NCBI GenBank assembly: GCA_040437565.1 | Contig: JBDOQK010000008.1 | Span: 558,001 to 622,000, forward strand | Reading direction: 5' to 3' | Length of the DNA: 64,000 nt | DNA from: Albugo candida | Lineage: Eukaryota > Oomycota > Peronosporomycetes > Albuginales | In this document: piece after piece, positions 41,342 to 52,479 of the stretch | Position numbering within the stretch: position 1 is the first letter of the stretch | Layout: every line of letters starts with the position of its first letter | Notes under the pieces: generated by a model | Told to the model about the DNA's origin: nothing | Database searches by the model: none | What the model saw: the letters and a program-made list of their open reading frames with translations, nothing else | Program-made: the position numbers and the translations under genes

Positions 41342-42193
41342 GTGTGTACGATAATCATGTTCTATAAAAAAACTTGCGTCGTATCATCACTCGGTGGTTT
41401 TTGGCTCCCACGTAATCTACGTTCAGACTACAACATTGTATTAAAGCAAGCAATATGTTTCGAGTACAAAAGCCAGCTGCTTTGTGTATTTGTAACCCTT
41501 TCATATACGTTATGTAAAAGTGGCGCTTCGTTTCTTACTCGAAATGACGTGACATGACTCGCATTCTCAGTATGAACCAATCAGGCTTGGCTAGTGTCTT
41601 TCGCGTAGCCTCTCCCGCAAATGTTTTCAGACAGAGTGCTGATAAAAGCGCTCTGGTGATACATAAATTTTCCACCTGGTTTCCTATACTTTGCTCCTCC
41701 TTTTCTTATTCACTCTCTCNNNNNNNNNNNNNNNNNNNNNNNNNNNNNNNNNNNNNNNNNNNNNNNNNNNNNNNNNNNNNNNNNNNNNNNNNNNNNNNNN
41801 NNNNNNNNNNNNNNNNNNNTAGTGTCTTTCGCGTAGCCTCTCCCGCAAATGTTTTCAGACAGAGTGCTGATAAAAGCGCTCTGGTGATACATAAATTTTC
41901 CACCTGGTTTCCTATACTTTGCTCCTCCTTTTCTTATTCACTCTCTCTCACACTCTATTCCAACATGTGATTGGTTACTATTCGGATCATTTGGATTTTG
42001 TATGCGTTTTCTCTTGCCTTGGTACGGTTCCACAGTATCCAGAATAAAAAAGTTTATTTTATTATAAAACCAAATACCCACCAAGTCATCCCGTGGTTTA
42101 GACACGTATTTTGAGCGCATTACACACTGAGCATTGTGTCTACGTGGAAATAGGAGTTAAAGCTGCACTTGCGCGGAATAAAGTAGATTGGTG
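41342..42193. other. Intergenic region with an assembly gap (41720-41819)
   Basis: No gene recognised. Bases 41592-41719 are copied at 41820-41947 around 100 N. Confidence 0.85.
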
Positions 42194-43333
42194 ATGTCAG
42201 CCGTCTCCAGCATGCATGCATCTGCCGTCGGAAATGTCAAGACGCCGCATACAGCCACAAAATATGGTTACCTTCTGAATTATGACTGGAAGCATCCCTG
42301 GCCTCGCGCTCCCGTTCCAACACATGAAGAAGAACGCCTATCGGAGTTATACCGATACAATATATTAGATTCCGAGTCCGATGAGAAGTTCGACAAATTA
42401 TGTCGAATTGCGTGTAAAGAGATGAAGTGTCCAATTGCTGCGATTAGTTTTATCGATAAACAAAAGCAGTGGTTCAAAGCCAACAGTGGATTAACGCAGA
42501 AACAAATCCCCCGTGATGTGGCATTATGTGCTCACACAATCATGCATCCGAAACGTCCTCTGATTGTTGAGGACACATCAACAGACGAACGTTTTAAGAA
42601 CAATCCACTGGTCACAAGAGCGTCAGCGGTACGATTCTATGCTGGTGTTCCTATCACAACCCCTGCAGGACATTGTATCGGCTCCGTATTCGTATTCGAC
42701 GTTAAAGTGCATCAAAATGTTGACGCCAAGATTTTATTGAAAATTGCTGCCAAGGTTTTAAAATATATGGAAGAGAGAATGAAGATTACCAGCAAGGGAA
42801 ACGCACCTACACAGTCAGAAGCAGAAAGTTCGTTATTAAGATCGGATACGAACCGAGGGAATGAATGCACAACAACAGGACCGACCCAAAATTCACAGGA
42901 ACAGCAACCCGCAGGAGAATCCACTTGGCGGGATCAACAGACCATTCCGCCAGAAACAGTACAGAAACCCGAGACAACACAATCAAGACCTAATACAGCC
43001 ACAGCCACACCCACAGGTTCAGTCGGTGGTGTATCTCCGATCATGCAGGGGAGTACACTAGCTCAAACTGAAAATGCAATCACAGCGACACCTGCTGGTA
43101 CGCTAGAGGTGGGTGCGGGTGGAAATCAAGGTTTGGGAAATATGGGTACGATGCTGATGAATTTACTGGCTCGAACCACCGAAACTCAACAGCAACTCGC
43201 GGCTCAACAAGGTGTGATGTTTGAAACTTTGGGACAGCATTCGCAGCAATTGGACGCTCTCGGACATTCGATGATGAAATTAGAACAGCGATTTGAGCAA
43301 GTACGTTTAAAACAAGCGAGCAAAACCAAGTAA
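42194..43333 (+). CDS. GAF-domain protein with Gln/Thr-rich tail
   Basis: One exon, 379 residues. The ATG at 42194 (MSAVSSMHASAVGNVK) is the first in frame. Residues about 45-185 are a GAF domain with the usual landmarks: ERLSELYRYNILDSESDEKF, CPIAAISFIDKQKQWFKANS, a QIPRDVALCAHTIMHPKRPL motif, VEDTSTDERFKNNPLVT and FYAGVPITTPAGHCIGSVFV. This 'DVALCAHTI...LIV.D...D.RF..NPLV' form matches stand-alone GAF proteins and bacterial sensor GAFs. The tail is low-complexity (Thr, Gln, Pro), then a predicted coiled helix (QQQLAAQQGVMFETLGQHSQ). A small-molecule sensor role is likely; the ligand is unknown. No kinase or cyclase domain is attached. Confidence 0.85.
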   Translation: MSAVSSMHASAVGNVKTPHTATKYGYLLNYDWKHPWPRAPVPTHEEERLSELYRYNILDSESDEKFDKLCRIACKEMKCPIAAISFIDKQKQWFKANSGLTQKQIPRDVALCAHTIMHPKRPLIVEDTSTDERFKNNPLVTRASAVRFYAGVPITTPAGHCIGSVFVFDVKVHQNVDAKILLKIAAKVLKYMEERMKITSKGNAPTQSEAESSLLRSDTNRGNECTTTGPTQNSQEQQPAGESTWRDQQTIPPETVQKPETTQSRPNTATATPTGSVGGVSPIMQGSTLAQTENAITATPAGTLEVGAGGNQGLGNMGTMLMNLLARTTETQQQLAAQQGVMFETLGQHSQQLDALGHSMMKLEQRFEQVRLKQASKTK

Positions 43334-43615
43334 TCCGAACGCAACCACTGTTTACAACTTTAAAAATATATACACTGTAGAAATGAACGTAAAGAACGCA
43401 ACTACTCACAGCTGCAAAATTGCGTATGTTTTCATCTCAAAATTCAGCGTCAATACAGTAGCGAGCTGTCAAGGTTGATTTCATTCAATCGGTATTCTTC
43501 TTGTCAGAGAAACACTTGACCTATCACCGTTGATTCTTCACCAATTTATATACCATAAAACCTTTTAACCTGTTAGTGCACCATCTCTCAATTTGCTTGA
43601 CGAGTGAAAGGACAA

Positions 43616-44601
43616 ATGCCCGAATCTGCCTGGGCGCAATGGGGCTCTCGCCCAAACCAGGGAACTATAAAAGACTTACAGGGAACAGTGAGCAGCATGA
43701 TTCGTAATGCTACTAATCCTTCTCCATCGATTTCCGCTGTAAATTCGTCCGATTCCTCCACACCCGTTAGCGCGGTTAGGTCAATACAATCATTTTGGAC
43801 TTCCGTTCAAAATTTAGCCACCGACGCTGTGCAGTCAGAAAACGTAGATAAAGATGGTGAAGACGATGCATTGGTTACTATGGAGAATGGAAGGTTGGAA
43901 CCGGATGTTCGTGACAGTAAGAGAAGGTCATTTTGGCCGCAAACAAATCGCAATGTCAATGGTATGCGATCTGATTGGCTTCCGACGCTGAGCTGGTTTG
44001 CAGTCTTGCATCGTACTTTTGTTTCGATCCTGAAGCATGTGTTGCAGGAATGTGCGATTAAAATGGTTCATAGTGTTGCTTCTCATGAGTGCGTTTTTTT
44101 TCAGTATGGCGCTACTATTCATCCCTTTGGTATGAATCCTTTTGTTTTTCTGCAACATCGACTTTACAATATGTGATTCAGATAATGTTACGACCTTCCA
44201 AGTTTGCGTTAAGTTTTACATTTGGGAGTGTTTGCTGCATGGGGTCGATCGCAATGCTCAAAGGACCCATGGTTTACGTCAACAACTTGCTACAACTTCA
44301 TACATTACTGTTAACGATATTTTATTGGATTACACTAGGTGCGAAGAGTTGCGTATATTATGATTCGTTGCCAAACTCTGAGCTTGTTTGCTCGAGACTA
44401 GGATCGACCTTATACAGTTGCCTTATTCTTGGAAATTATATGCTCGTGCTCATCAGTTCCTTTTTGCAAGTAAGTCGTGTCTGTTGCCGTGCTGGATGGT
44501 ATAATCATTTCAAAATATTATAGATTTTTTCATTAGCAGTCTCTTTGTGTGCAGCACTGCCAAAAGGAAAAGCGTCGTTGAAGGGTACAGAAATATCCTG
44601 A
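43616..44601 (+). CDS. SFT2-like vesicle transport protein
   Basis: A Golgi tetraspan membrane protein family involved in retrograde fusion. Start ATG 43616 (MPESAWAQWGSRPNQG) leads into a polar cytosolic N-terminus of about 125 residues. Exon joins by phase give LPTLSWNVRLKWFIVLLLMS, AFFFSMALLFIPL, then IMLRPSKFALSFTFGSVCCM and GSIAMLKGP, the SFT2 core pattern. The later helices read GSTLYSCLILGNYMLVLISS and IFSLAVSLCAALPKGKASLK before the stop at 44601. At least three introns. The boundaries between about 44270 and 44400 are uncertain, since an in-frame stretch there has no equivalent in the family and may be intron. Confidence 0.75.
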
Positions 44602-44619
44602 TGTTGATAGTTCAAATGC

Positions 44620-44904
44620 ATGGTTTCACGTCTCCGTGTAGCATTCAGTCGAATCCTGCGAGCTGCTGTCTGGAAGCTGCTCCAAGCATTTAAGCGCGTA
44701 CTTTCATAGAGGAATGATCGTATTATTATTATTGTTAATCTTTGTCGGAATTCAACTCTTGATCAAGATCACCCCAAGCCTATGCACATGATTAGAGCAA
44801 AGCGTCACTATGGTGCCACACAACATCAGCAAGATCAAAACCCCTACCACACGGCTTTGCCCCGTTATCATACTTTGGGATCGCTCCTCAATCTTAGTGT
44901 CTAA
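44620..44904 (+). CDS. Possible small basic protein (tentative)
   Basis: A frame begins MVSRLRVAFSRILRAAVWKL and meets a stop. The same frame reopens as MHMIRAKRHYGATQHQQDQN and ends at a TAA at 44904. A GT..AG intron from about 44698 to 44778 would join them in phase into a ~67-residue protein. There is no family match, and it lies only 18 bp after the SFT2-like stop, so it could also be noise in a 3' UTR. Confidence 0.28.
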
Positions 44905-45082
44905 ATAGCGGATACCGATTGCGAGTGCGATGCAGAGTCCTGTATACCCCGCACTACGTGGTTTGTTGGAATATACATGTTATATTAGTATACGTCTTTA
45001 TTATGGGTGTTGATAACACTCGCCTTTGTCGTGATGTAAGCCCACGGAACGGCAACCACAGCATTTGGCTCAATATAAACAA

Positions 45083-45520
45083 ACAACGTATAATTGTGCT
45101 TAAGAACTAATTAGCTACATATGTGGACAGTACATAGTCGATTAAAGAATACCACCTACTCATCGGTACTCTTAGCGGTGATTTCCTCTTGAAAACAAGG
45201 AAATCGTTTTAAATCCTTCAAGTCATCCAAAGCCTCCAAGGCGCGAATAAANNNNNNNNNNNNNNNNNNNNNNNNNNNNNNNNNNNNNNNNNNNNNNNNN
45301 NNNNNNNNNNNNNNNNNNNNNNNNNNNNNNNNNNNNNNNNNNNNNNNNNNNACAACGTATAATTGTGCTTAAGAACTAATTAGCTACATATGTGGACAGT
45401 ACATAGTCGATTAAAGAATACCACCTACTCATCGGTACTCTTAGCGGTGATTTCCTCTTGAAAACAAGGAAATCGTTTTAAATCCTTCAAGTCATCCAAA
45501 GCCTCCAAGGCGCGAATAAA
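45083..45520. repeat. Assembly gap (45252-45351) with 169-bp duplicated flanks
   Basis: Bases 45083-45251 recur at 45352-45520. The left copy holds a second copy of the last ~30 codons of the GH5 gene. The rest of 44905-45424 shows no gene. Confidence 0.93.
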
Positions 45521-47014
45521 CACTTTATTTGGTGTGAGCCAGTCGTCTTCCAATAATCCTTCGGTGAACTTCCCACTGGTGTCCGCAGGATTAAATTGAT
45601 ACGCGCTTTCTGGATTCAAGGACCACATATACCCACCACAGTATCCTTTCTCCATAATCTCCCGTATGGTTGCGTCAATAGTTCGCTGTGTTGTCTTGCG
45701 TGGATGAGCGTCCTTCTCATACAATCCACCAAATTCCCCCAATAAAACCGCGTTCTCTGTTTCGTCCACCAAGAAGCCAAACATATCGTACATTGTGTCC
45801 GCCACGTTCCTATATAACGTCGCGTTATCAAGTTCTACATAATCAGCATAAACTCCACTCGGACCAAAGGTGCCGCCCGCATAAAAGTACCATGCTGGAT
45901 TCACAGCGGTCGTGTAATAGTGTGGAGCATATACGACTTTATTATTCACATCAAGTTGAACCGGCAACCGTTTTGCGTTTTGTAATCCTCCACCCCACCA
46001 GTCGTAATACGTGTCTGTTTTACCTTGAAGCGTGATAGTGTGTTGCCCGTTGATCCCTTCCACAAATGCGAGCCAGTTCTTGCAGTCTGAAATAACGCGG
46101 TTACCGATAAGAGTTGCCCCTCGATGCCAATCTGGATCTTCTCCTCCCCAAGATGATTCGTACGGTTCGTTTTTCAAATCAACACCAACAATGTTCCAAT
46201 ACTTTGAAGAGCATAAACTAGACGTTAATCGATCCACCGCCTTGAGATAATCTTCTTCTGACACGCCCAATCGTTCGCTGTACCACGCCCCACCGGAAGC
46301 TTGTGGTGTTAGTGTATGTAGACTCAAAAGAACGCTGATTCTACGGTAACCTAGTACCGTAACAATGCTTTGAATCATCGATACGTAAGACTTCAGATTG
46401 ATCGCGCGATTTGTCGCCATATTAATCAAATCCTTTTCCGGTGGACTGTTCGTTAAAATGTTTGCAATACTTAGTGGTAAGCGGACGCTATTAAACTTGT
46501 TGCGACTGAGGAAAGATGCGATCTCGTAGGCGGATGTTCCGTTTTCAGAGTTTTCCCAAAGGCCATACGGTATGCGAAGCGACGTCTCCATACCAAACCA
46601 ATTTGTCCCTTTTATGCCGAGTGTCACGCTCGTGCCATTTTTCGAAACGGCAACGATTTTGCCTCCTTTACTCATATAATTGGGTAACTCACAACCCATA
46701 TCAGGATACTTGAGTGGATTCCCAATCTGGCCATCCTCTGAAATAATATCACCGTCTTCGTTGACACCTCCATCTCTGATTTTTCGCTTGTGGAAAATAT
46801 AGTCGTTATATCTGTCAGCTGCTTGATCTCTGTCACGCCGGGCTTGAAGACCGCCGTACACAATGAGTCCAGCAGCACCAGCAATAATAAGGAGGAAAAG
46901 GATAACACCAGGATAAGTTCGAATTCGACCTCTGAATTTTTCACTTCTTCCTGTCGTTTGAGGGAGATGAGAAGACATCACTGTGAATCGTTCGCTAGGA
47001 CGTTGATAGCTCAT
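45425..47014 (-). CDS. Membrane-anchored glycoside hydrolase family 5 (glucanase/cellulase type)
   Basis: One exon, 529 residues, start at 47014 (MSYQRPSERFTVMSSHLPQT). A short cytosolic tail and one hydrophobic helix at about residues 37-57 (VILFLLIIAGAAGLIVYGG) make it a type II membrane protein. The (beta/alpha)8 GH5 domain follows: NKFNSVRLPLSIANIL, the acid/base Glu in GVDLKNEPYESSWGG (near residue 285), NKVVYAPHYYTTAVNP, and the nucleophile Glu in AVLLGEFGGLYE (near residue 424), then CGGYMWSLNPESA. Both catalytic Glu residues are present, so it is probably active. It likely remodels cell-wall beta-glucan or cellulose; the exact bond is not decided by the sequence. Confidence 0.92.
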   Translation of the reverse strand: MSYQRPSERFTVMSSHLPQTTGRSEKFRGRIRTYPGVILFLLIIAGAAGLIVYGGLQARRDRDQAADRYNDYIFHKRKIRDGGVNEDGDIISEDGQIGNPLKYPDMGCELPNYMSKGGKIVAVSKNGTSVTLGIKGTNWFGMETSLRIPYGLWENSENGTSAYEIASFLSRNKFNSVRLPLSIANILTNSPPEKDLINMATNRAINLKSYVSMIQSIVTVLGYRRISVLLSLHTLTPQASGGAWYSERLGVSEEDYLKAVDRLTSSLCSSKYWNIVGVDLKNEPYESSWGGEDPDWHRGATLIGNRVISDCKNWLAFVEGINGQHTITLQGKTDTYYDWWGGGLQNAKRLPVQLDVNNKVVYAPHYYTTAVNPAWYFYAGGTFGPSGVYADYVELDNATLYRNVADTMYDMFGFLVDETENAVLLGEFGGLYEKDAHPRKTTQRTIDATIREIMEKGYCGGYMWSLNPESAYQFNPADTSGKFTEGLLEDDWLTPNKVFIRALEALDDLKDLKRFPCFQEEITAKSTDE

Positions 47015-47655
47015 CCTGAATGAGTGTTAAAAGAAAGCTTGTAGACTTTCGGAATACCAGGAATCGCGTCGAATAACGGTCGCGTGGTTACGTGATAAAA
47101 GGACCTTAACAATAGATGATCTTTCGATTTGTCTTGGCTACTCCAATCATCACAGCTTCATCCATTTATAGCTTGCATATCTTGGAAAGATCGTGGCTCT
47201 ACCGATTGCATTTCCTTGACAATTATGTTGAAGATCTTCATGTCACACTCTTTCTAGAAGGATACATACGCGCTTCAATTACAACAACAAATATTTAGAA
47301 ACCATGTAATATAGAGTCACTCGCGGGGAAATAAAATTAAGCGCGTGCTTATGAGTAATGCGAGGTAGTGTAAAAATTGAGGATTGTGAGTTGTAAATCA
47401 GCTAGCAAAAATGGGAGGTATTGCGCTGCCCGCGCGTCGTATATTGTTTCGAAGATCTTAGTCAAGAAGACGATTAGATGCATACGACAAAATGCAAGAA
47501 GTCTCATGCACGGATATAGTTTGAAAGTAGTATATTCAATTATAATCAGAATAGTAAATGTCATTTTTCCTCTCAATATTGAATGTGTCCGCATGCCTTC
47601 CCACATCGATAAATGATGCAGTGAAGCGGTCAGTTCTCAAAGATTATATATAGCA
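47015..47655. other. Intergenic region upstream of GH5
   Basis: About 640 bp, AT-rich, presumably the GH5 promoter. The short frames present have no family character and no consistent splice joins. Confidence 0.5.
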
Positions 47656-47903
47656 TCATCGAGGAAAATTAGCTGAGAGCAGTCCCTCAACAATATCTGT
47701 GAATATCCTCAGCATCCTATCAGCACTCGTTTGTGCAAGCGCCTGATTGGATTCACGGATCTCAAACTTTTTTGATCTCTCATCGGGAGTAAATTTTACA
47801 ATGAGTGGATGTGGCTGTGATAAGTATTTTAATGTCCAACACACGATTTAGTGGATTCGATCCACATATCGGATATGAATACGTTATTAATTTCTAATTT
47901 CAT
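47656..47903 (-). CDS. Possible 59-residue protein (tentative)
   Basis: Exons 47883-47903 (MKLEINN) and 47656-47814 (PHPLIVKFTPDERSKKFEIR ... GLLSANFPR) join in phase across a 68-nt GT..AG intron. The product has mixed alpha/beta composition and normal codon use. I do not recognise it. It lies 44 bp from the divergent phosphoglycerate mutase start. Confidence 0.35.
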
Positions 47904-47947
47904 AACTTGCCACTCGTTGATCTGAATAATTGAAAGTTCTATTTGGA

Positions 47948-48923
47948 ATGACAAGCACTCCTCAAAACAAGGGTAAGGCTCAATCTTTCATCAGATTAAT
48001 GAAATGTGGCAAACTTATCAATCGATTTTGTAGCAAAGTACCAATTGGTACTGATTCGTCACGGTGAATCGGAATGGAATGTGCAGAATCTTTTCACCGG
48101 ATGGTGTGATGTGCCACTTTCATCCAAAGGTATGCGCGTGAGCTTTTCGAATTACATTGCTCACACATACAAATTATCTATCGTTAGGCGAAGATGAATC
48201 GCGTGATGCCGGCAAACTTCTTAAAGATGCTGGTTTTGTATTCGATTTTGCATATACTTCAGTGCTGAAGCGCGCAATAAAAACGCTATGGAATGTGCTC
48301 GAAGAAATGAACTTGATGTGGATCCCCACTGTCTCTTCTTGGACTTTGAACGAGCGACATTATGGTTCGTTGACCGGTTTGAACAAGCAGGAAACGGTTG
48401 ACAAGCACGGGCTGGAGCAGGTTTGAGTATTGCATGCGTTAATGCAGCACCTGTTCATAAGCATGATATATGACAGGTGATGATATGGCGAAGAAGTTTT
48501 GCTATCCCGCCTCCACCACTTGATCAAACAAGCGAATATTATCCCGGAAAGGATATCAAGTATCAGAATATACCAAGGGAAAAGCTTCCGCTGTCCGAGT
48601 CCCTCAAAACTACCGGTGAGCGAGTACTACCGTTCTGGAGAGACACGATTGTCCCTTCCATTCAGAGTGGAAAACGTGTATTGATTGCCGCACATGGGAA
48701 TAGTCTTCGCGCTTTGGTTCAGCGCCTTGATCAAATCCCCGAAAATGTCATCACAGGCCTCAATATTCCCACAGGGATTCCCCTTGTCTATGATTTGGAC
48801 GAAAATATGCGTCCAATCCCGCATCCTGATGCTATCGCTCCTCTTTCCGGCCGATATATTGGTGATTTGGAAGATGTTAGAGCTCGAATCGCCGGAGTTG
48901 CAAATCAGACAAAAACGAAATAA
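47948..48923 (+). CDS. Cofactor-dependent phosphoglycerate mutase (dPGM)
   Basis: Interconverts 3- and 2-phosphoglycerate in glycolysis/gluconeogenesis through a phosphohistidine. Four exons: 47948-47972, 48034-48129, 48188-48420 and 48477-48923, giving 266 residues. Active-site features: [20 protein letters not shown] with the catalytic His, [34 protein letters not shown] and a second His in [18 protein letters not shown]. It looks bacterial-type (gpmA). The short start [11 protein letters not shown] shows no presequence, so it is probably cytosolic. Pyruvate kinase, two steps downstream in glycolysis, is its convergent neighbour (148 bp between stops). Confidence 0.95.
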
Positions 48924-49071
48924 GAACACGAACGGATAAACTGCCTTTTCAATTGAACTGACTAAAATTTTGTCTTATTGTGTACCAATCACACTCGTTC
49001 TGTGATTGAACAAAAATCAGATTCAATTTGAAAATTTAATTGTTGCTCTTCTTCATTTCCGCATCTTAATC

Positions 49072-50801
49072 TTACGCGACTTCTGCAACACGCATAACGA
49101 CTTGTCGGCCGAGATCATCAGATAACGAGTCCGAGCTCAGGAGCACGACGCGGTCTTTTGAGACGAGCCATCCCATCCGTTTCGCTTCTTTGATGGCTTC
49201 AGCAGCAGTAGGTCGACTCATTTGATTGGCTGGAACAACTGGGTACAATCCTCGATGAATTTGAAGTTGTCGACCAATTTTACACGACGGTGTAAAGCAC
49301 ATTACTGGGACAGTCGGTCTGTACTTGGCAATCATCTGAGCCGTACGTCCCGTATCTGTCAGGACAATCATCAATTTTGCATTCATTTCATGCGCTGTCT
49401 TGACGACCGAACTTGCAACCGACTCAACATCATTTTCCGCTGGAGTCCACTCGTACTCATGATACTGTGTCTCCAGTAATTGATCCGCTTCCTTGATAAC
49501 AGTCATCATGGTACGAACAGAGTCGACAGGATATTTTCCATTGGCACATTCTCCGCTTAGCATGACCGCGTCAGCACCATCTAAAACAGCGTTTCCGACG
49601 TCAGACACCTCTGCGCGAGTAGGACGAGGATTTTGAATCATCGATTCCAGCATTTGAGTTGCAACAATAACCGGTTTACCAATAGCGTTGCATTTCTCAA
49701 CCATTAATTTCTGATACGTTAATACTTTTTGTAGCGGAACTTCGACGCCTAAATCACCACGGGCCACCATAATTCCATCAGAAACCTCTAAAATTTGGTC
49801 GAAATTCTGAATGCCTTCCAAATTCTCTATTTTTGAAATAATTTTAGGAGCTGGGTGATCAGACGGCCAATGCTTGGACATCTGAGATTGGACAAATTCT
49901 CTAATCTCAATGACGTCACTGGGCTTGCGGATGAACGAGGCTGCGATAAAATCCACGTCATGTTGTACACCAAACATCAGATCAATCTTATCTTTTTCCG
50001 ACAGAGCCGGTAGGTTGACTTGTAATCCAGGCAAATTGACTCCTTTCGTATTACCGAGCTCTTCGGTGTTTTGAATTACACACCGAATTTCGTTTTTCGC
50101 TTTGTCAACGTGAATCGCATTCAACCGAATCAAACCGTCAGATAGCAAAACTGTATCCCCAGATTTGACGGTGTCGACTAGATGCGGATAGGTAATGTAA
50201 ATTCGTTCCGCCGTTCCTTGTTCTTGAAATTCCTTGTTGTTGGTCAAAAGTATTTCTTTGCCAGTTTCCAGAAGCACTTTCTTCCCGTTTTTCATTTTGC
50301 CAGTTCGAATTTCAGGTCCTTTTGTATCCAATAGCACGGCTCGGAGGTTGAATGTGTTTTGGCTTTCAGAGTGCACACCGCGACAAGCTCGAAGATTGTG
50401 TATGCCTACATAACTGAAATTAATGAGTGAATTACTTTAGGTACACATTGAAACTACGTTGAAGCGCCTCGGAATGCTCCGCGTGAGAAAAATTGATTCG
50501 CATGATGCGAAGTCCTTCATCGACCAACTTTTGTGTCATGTCTGGCGACTCGGATACTGGTCCGATTGTTCCAACAATCTGCACGGTGCAACAGTTCATT
50601 GATAAGCAAAGAAGGGAAATAGAGTACCTTTGTCATAGAAAATTTCTCGCTCCTTGGATTCTTATAGCCCCCACTTTGGGAATAAGTAGACAGTGATTTC
50701 AAAAATACGGGAATAGATGATCCATTATGAGAATGACCGTAGTGGACCGCTTTTGAAGTGCGCGCTAAAGCGATCGAGTGGCGATGGAATCGCTGAAACA
50801 T
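49072..50801 (-). CDS. Pyruvate kinase with mitochondrial-type presequence
   Basis: Last step of glycolysis: PEP + ADP to pyruvate + ATP. Three exons, 50628-50801, 50458-50578 and 49072-50405, join in phase to 542 residues. The first ~55 residues (MFQRFHRHSIALARTSKAVH, basic, Ser/Thr-rich, no acids at first) precede the usual PK start MTKIVGTIGP and look like a mitochondrial transit peptide. Conserved motifs: LRIMRINFSHAEHSE, LLDTKGPEIRTGKMK, the Mg/K-site region PAPKIISKIENLEGIQNFD, IMVARGDLGVEVPLQKV, KPVIVATQMLESMIQNPRPT, and DAVMLSGECANGKYP. Stramenopiles are known to carry lower-glycolysis enzymes in mitochondria, which fits this presequence. Confidence 0.94.
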
Positions 50802-51260
50802 TTGATTTTTGTGGTACTGCCCTGTCGAACCTAATGATACTGCGCACTTAGGGACAAACGCTGCAAAAGCACATGGTTGCTTGATTCCTTAGCATATTAA
50901 ATATGATACATGACGATGGGCTAGGAGCGTGTACGCAGCACATTTTTCCTCACATCTAAACGCTGGTCAATTGCATCTGACCTAATTTCAGGCTATATTA
51001 TTTTTGCAAGTGCAGCTCAAACTAGATATTCCTTACACCGCATTCGCTATACTGCATTCCTACCCATTGATGAGTGAAGTTACCTAGTGCGACAATGATA
51101 GCTTGTTGACTCCCATCATTTGAAGTTCATTGAGTTTGGTATTTAGTATATCAAACTATGCTTATAAACCCTGACCCCTCTATGATCTTTCGCTCCATGA
51201 GTCAATATTTTACCTACAACGTTTCTGTTTTGTCCAATCGAACATATATACCGTCGAGTG
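50802..51260. other. Divergent promoter region, pyruvate kinase / HAD gene
   Basis: About 460 bp, AT-rich. It holds the 5' sides of both divergent genes. No other feature recognised. Confidence 0.5.
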
Positions 51261-52106
51261 ATGTCATTGGTCCGCGGCGTTACTTTTGACTTGGATGACA
51301 CGCTTTGGTGCGGCAAAACAGTTATAGCCGATGCAACCACTCGTTTTCACGCATTCATAGAATCGCGTGCTCCTCTTTTAAGTACCTCTTTTCCTCCTGA
51401 TGCATTCAGTCAGTTACTTCTTCAGTTCCAAAAAGCGCTGCCTGATCATGCGCACGACTACACGTTTTTGAGAAAGTATACACTCTTGCATTGCGCAAAG
51501 CAAGTTGGAGGGTATCGTGCACTCGGGTTTCATTCAGACGAAGAATTGAAACATTTTATTGATGAGTCGTGTGAGACCTTTTTGAAATTTCGCAGTCAGC
51601 CTCAAATATTTGATGGTGTCCCGGAGATGCTTACTCAATTAAATGCATTTTTACGAGCTGATGAAGCAAATTCTGGAAAAGAAGAAATCTTGGAACGAAG
51701 CAAACATATCGGAGTGATAACCAATGGAAATTGTCGGTTTGAATATCTCCCAAAAGCCGTCAGTGATATGTTTGACTTTGTGGTTTCGGCAGAAACCGCG
51801 AAGAAGGCAAAACCACATCGACAGATATTTGAGGCGGCAATCAACCAGTTCTCTAACACCGCAAATCCTCACGAATTTGTACATGTGGGAGATCATTATC
51901 GATGCGACATAGAGGGAGCAAAGTGTGCGGGAATGAGGACGATCTGGGTGAACGCTTTTTGGAAGAGCGAAAATGTCTACAGTCGGAAGGATGGCGAGTA
52001 TGGTGATTATGCTGCGGCAGATGCGATTATTCGAAGCATCAGAGACGTAATGACTGTTTTGATACATTGGCAGAACGAATCTCGATCGAATAGCTCAGGC
52101 GTATAG
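51261..52106 (+). CDS. HAD-superfamily phosphatase
   Basis: One exon, 281 residues, ATG at 51261 (MSLVRGVTFDLDDTLW). HAD motifs are complete: motif I DLDDT with the nucleophile Asp near residue 10, motif II in HIGVITNGNCRFEYLP, motif III Lys in AKKAKPHRQIF, and motif IV VHVGDHYRCDIEGAKCAGMR. An alpha-helical cap lies between motifs I and II. It resembles small-molecule phosphatases of the 5-(ribosylamino)uracil-phosphate/haloacid type; the substrate cannot be told. The stop falls at the edge of a duplicated gap flank (52104-52168). Confidence 0.88.
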   Translation: MSLVRGVTFDLDDTLWCGKTVIADATTRFHAFIESRAPLLSTSFPPDAFSQLLLQFQKALPDHAHDYTFLRKYTLLHCAKQVGGYRALGFHSDEELKHFIDESCETFLKFRSQPQIFDGVPEMLTQLNAFLRADEANSGKEEILERSKHIGVITNGNCRFEYLPKAVSDMFDFVVSAETAKKAKPHRQIFEAAINQFSNTANPHEFVHVGDHYRCDIEGAKCAGMRTIWVNAFWKSENVYSRKDGEYGDYAAADAIIRSIRDVMTVLIHWQNESRSNSSGV

Positions 52107-52333
52107 TACATTCGGATGATAACAAAACTGGATGCTCTCATCAATGACCACCGTACTCAATTTGACTANNNNNNNNNNNNNNNNNNNNNNNNNNNNNNNN
52201 NNNNNNNNNNNNNNNNNNNNNNNNNNNNNNNNNNNNNNNNNNNNNNNNNNNNNNNNNNNNNNNNNNNNTAGTACATTCGGATGATAACAAAACTGGATGC
52301 TCTCATCAATGACCACCGTACTCAATTTGACTA
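52104..52333. repeat. Assembly gap (52169-52268) with 65-bp duplicated flanks
   Basis: Bases 52104-52168 equal 52269-52333. It covers the HAD stop codon region. Confidence 0.92.
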
Positions 52334-52479
52334 AAAAAGTTGAGTGGGGCCGCTATCTTACTTGACTTGAAGCGTGCAGACAGGGACTCGCAAGCCTCAA
52401 ATTCACCTGCAAACATTATATATTCCAGTTGCTGTAGATGTTTTAAGTGCCAAATACGATTATATACTTGCACCCTCAT
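52306..52479 (-). CDS. Possible 57-residue protein or 3' exon (tentative)
   Basis: Frame from ATG 52479: MRVQVYNRIWHLKHLQQLEY, then FAGEFEACESLSARFKS and the end FSQIEYGGH. It has a normal amphipathic helical look, but no family match and no clear upstream exon. It lies in the short stretch between two genes. Confidence 0.25.
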   Translation of the reverse strand: MRVQVYNRIWHLKHLQQLEYIMFAGEFEACESLSARFKSSKIAAPLNFFSQIEYGGH

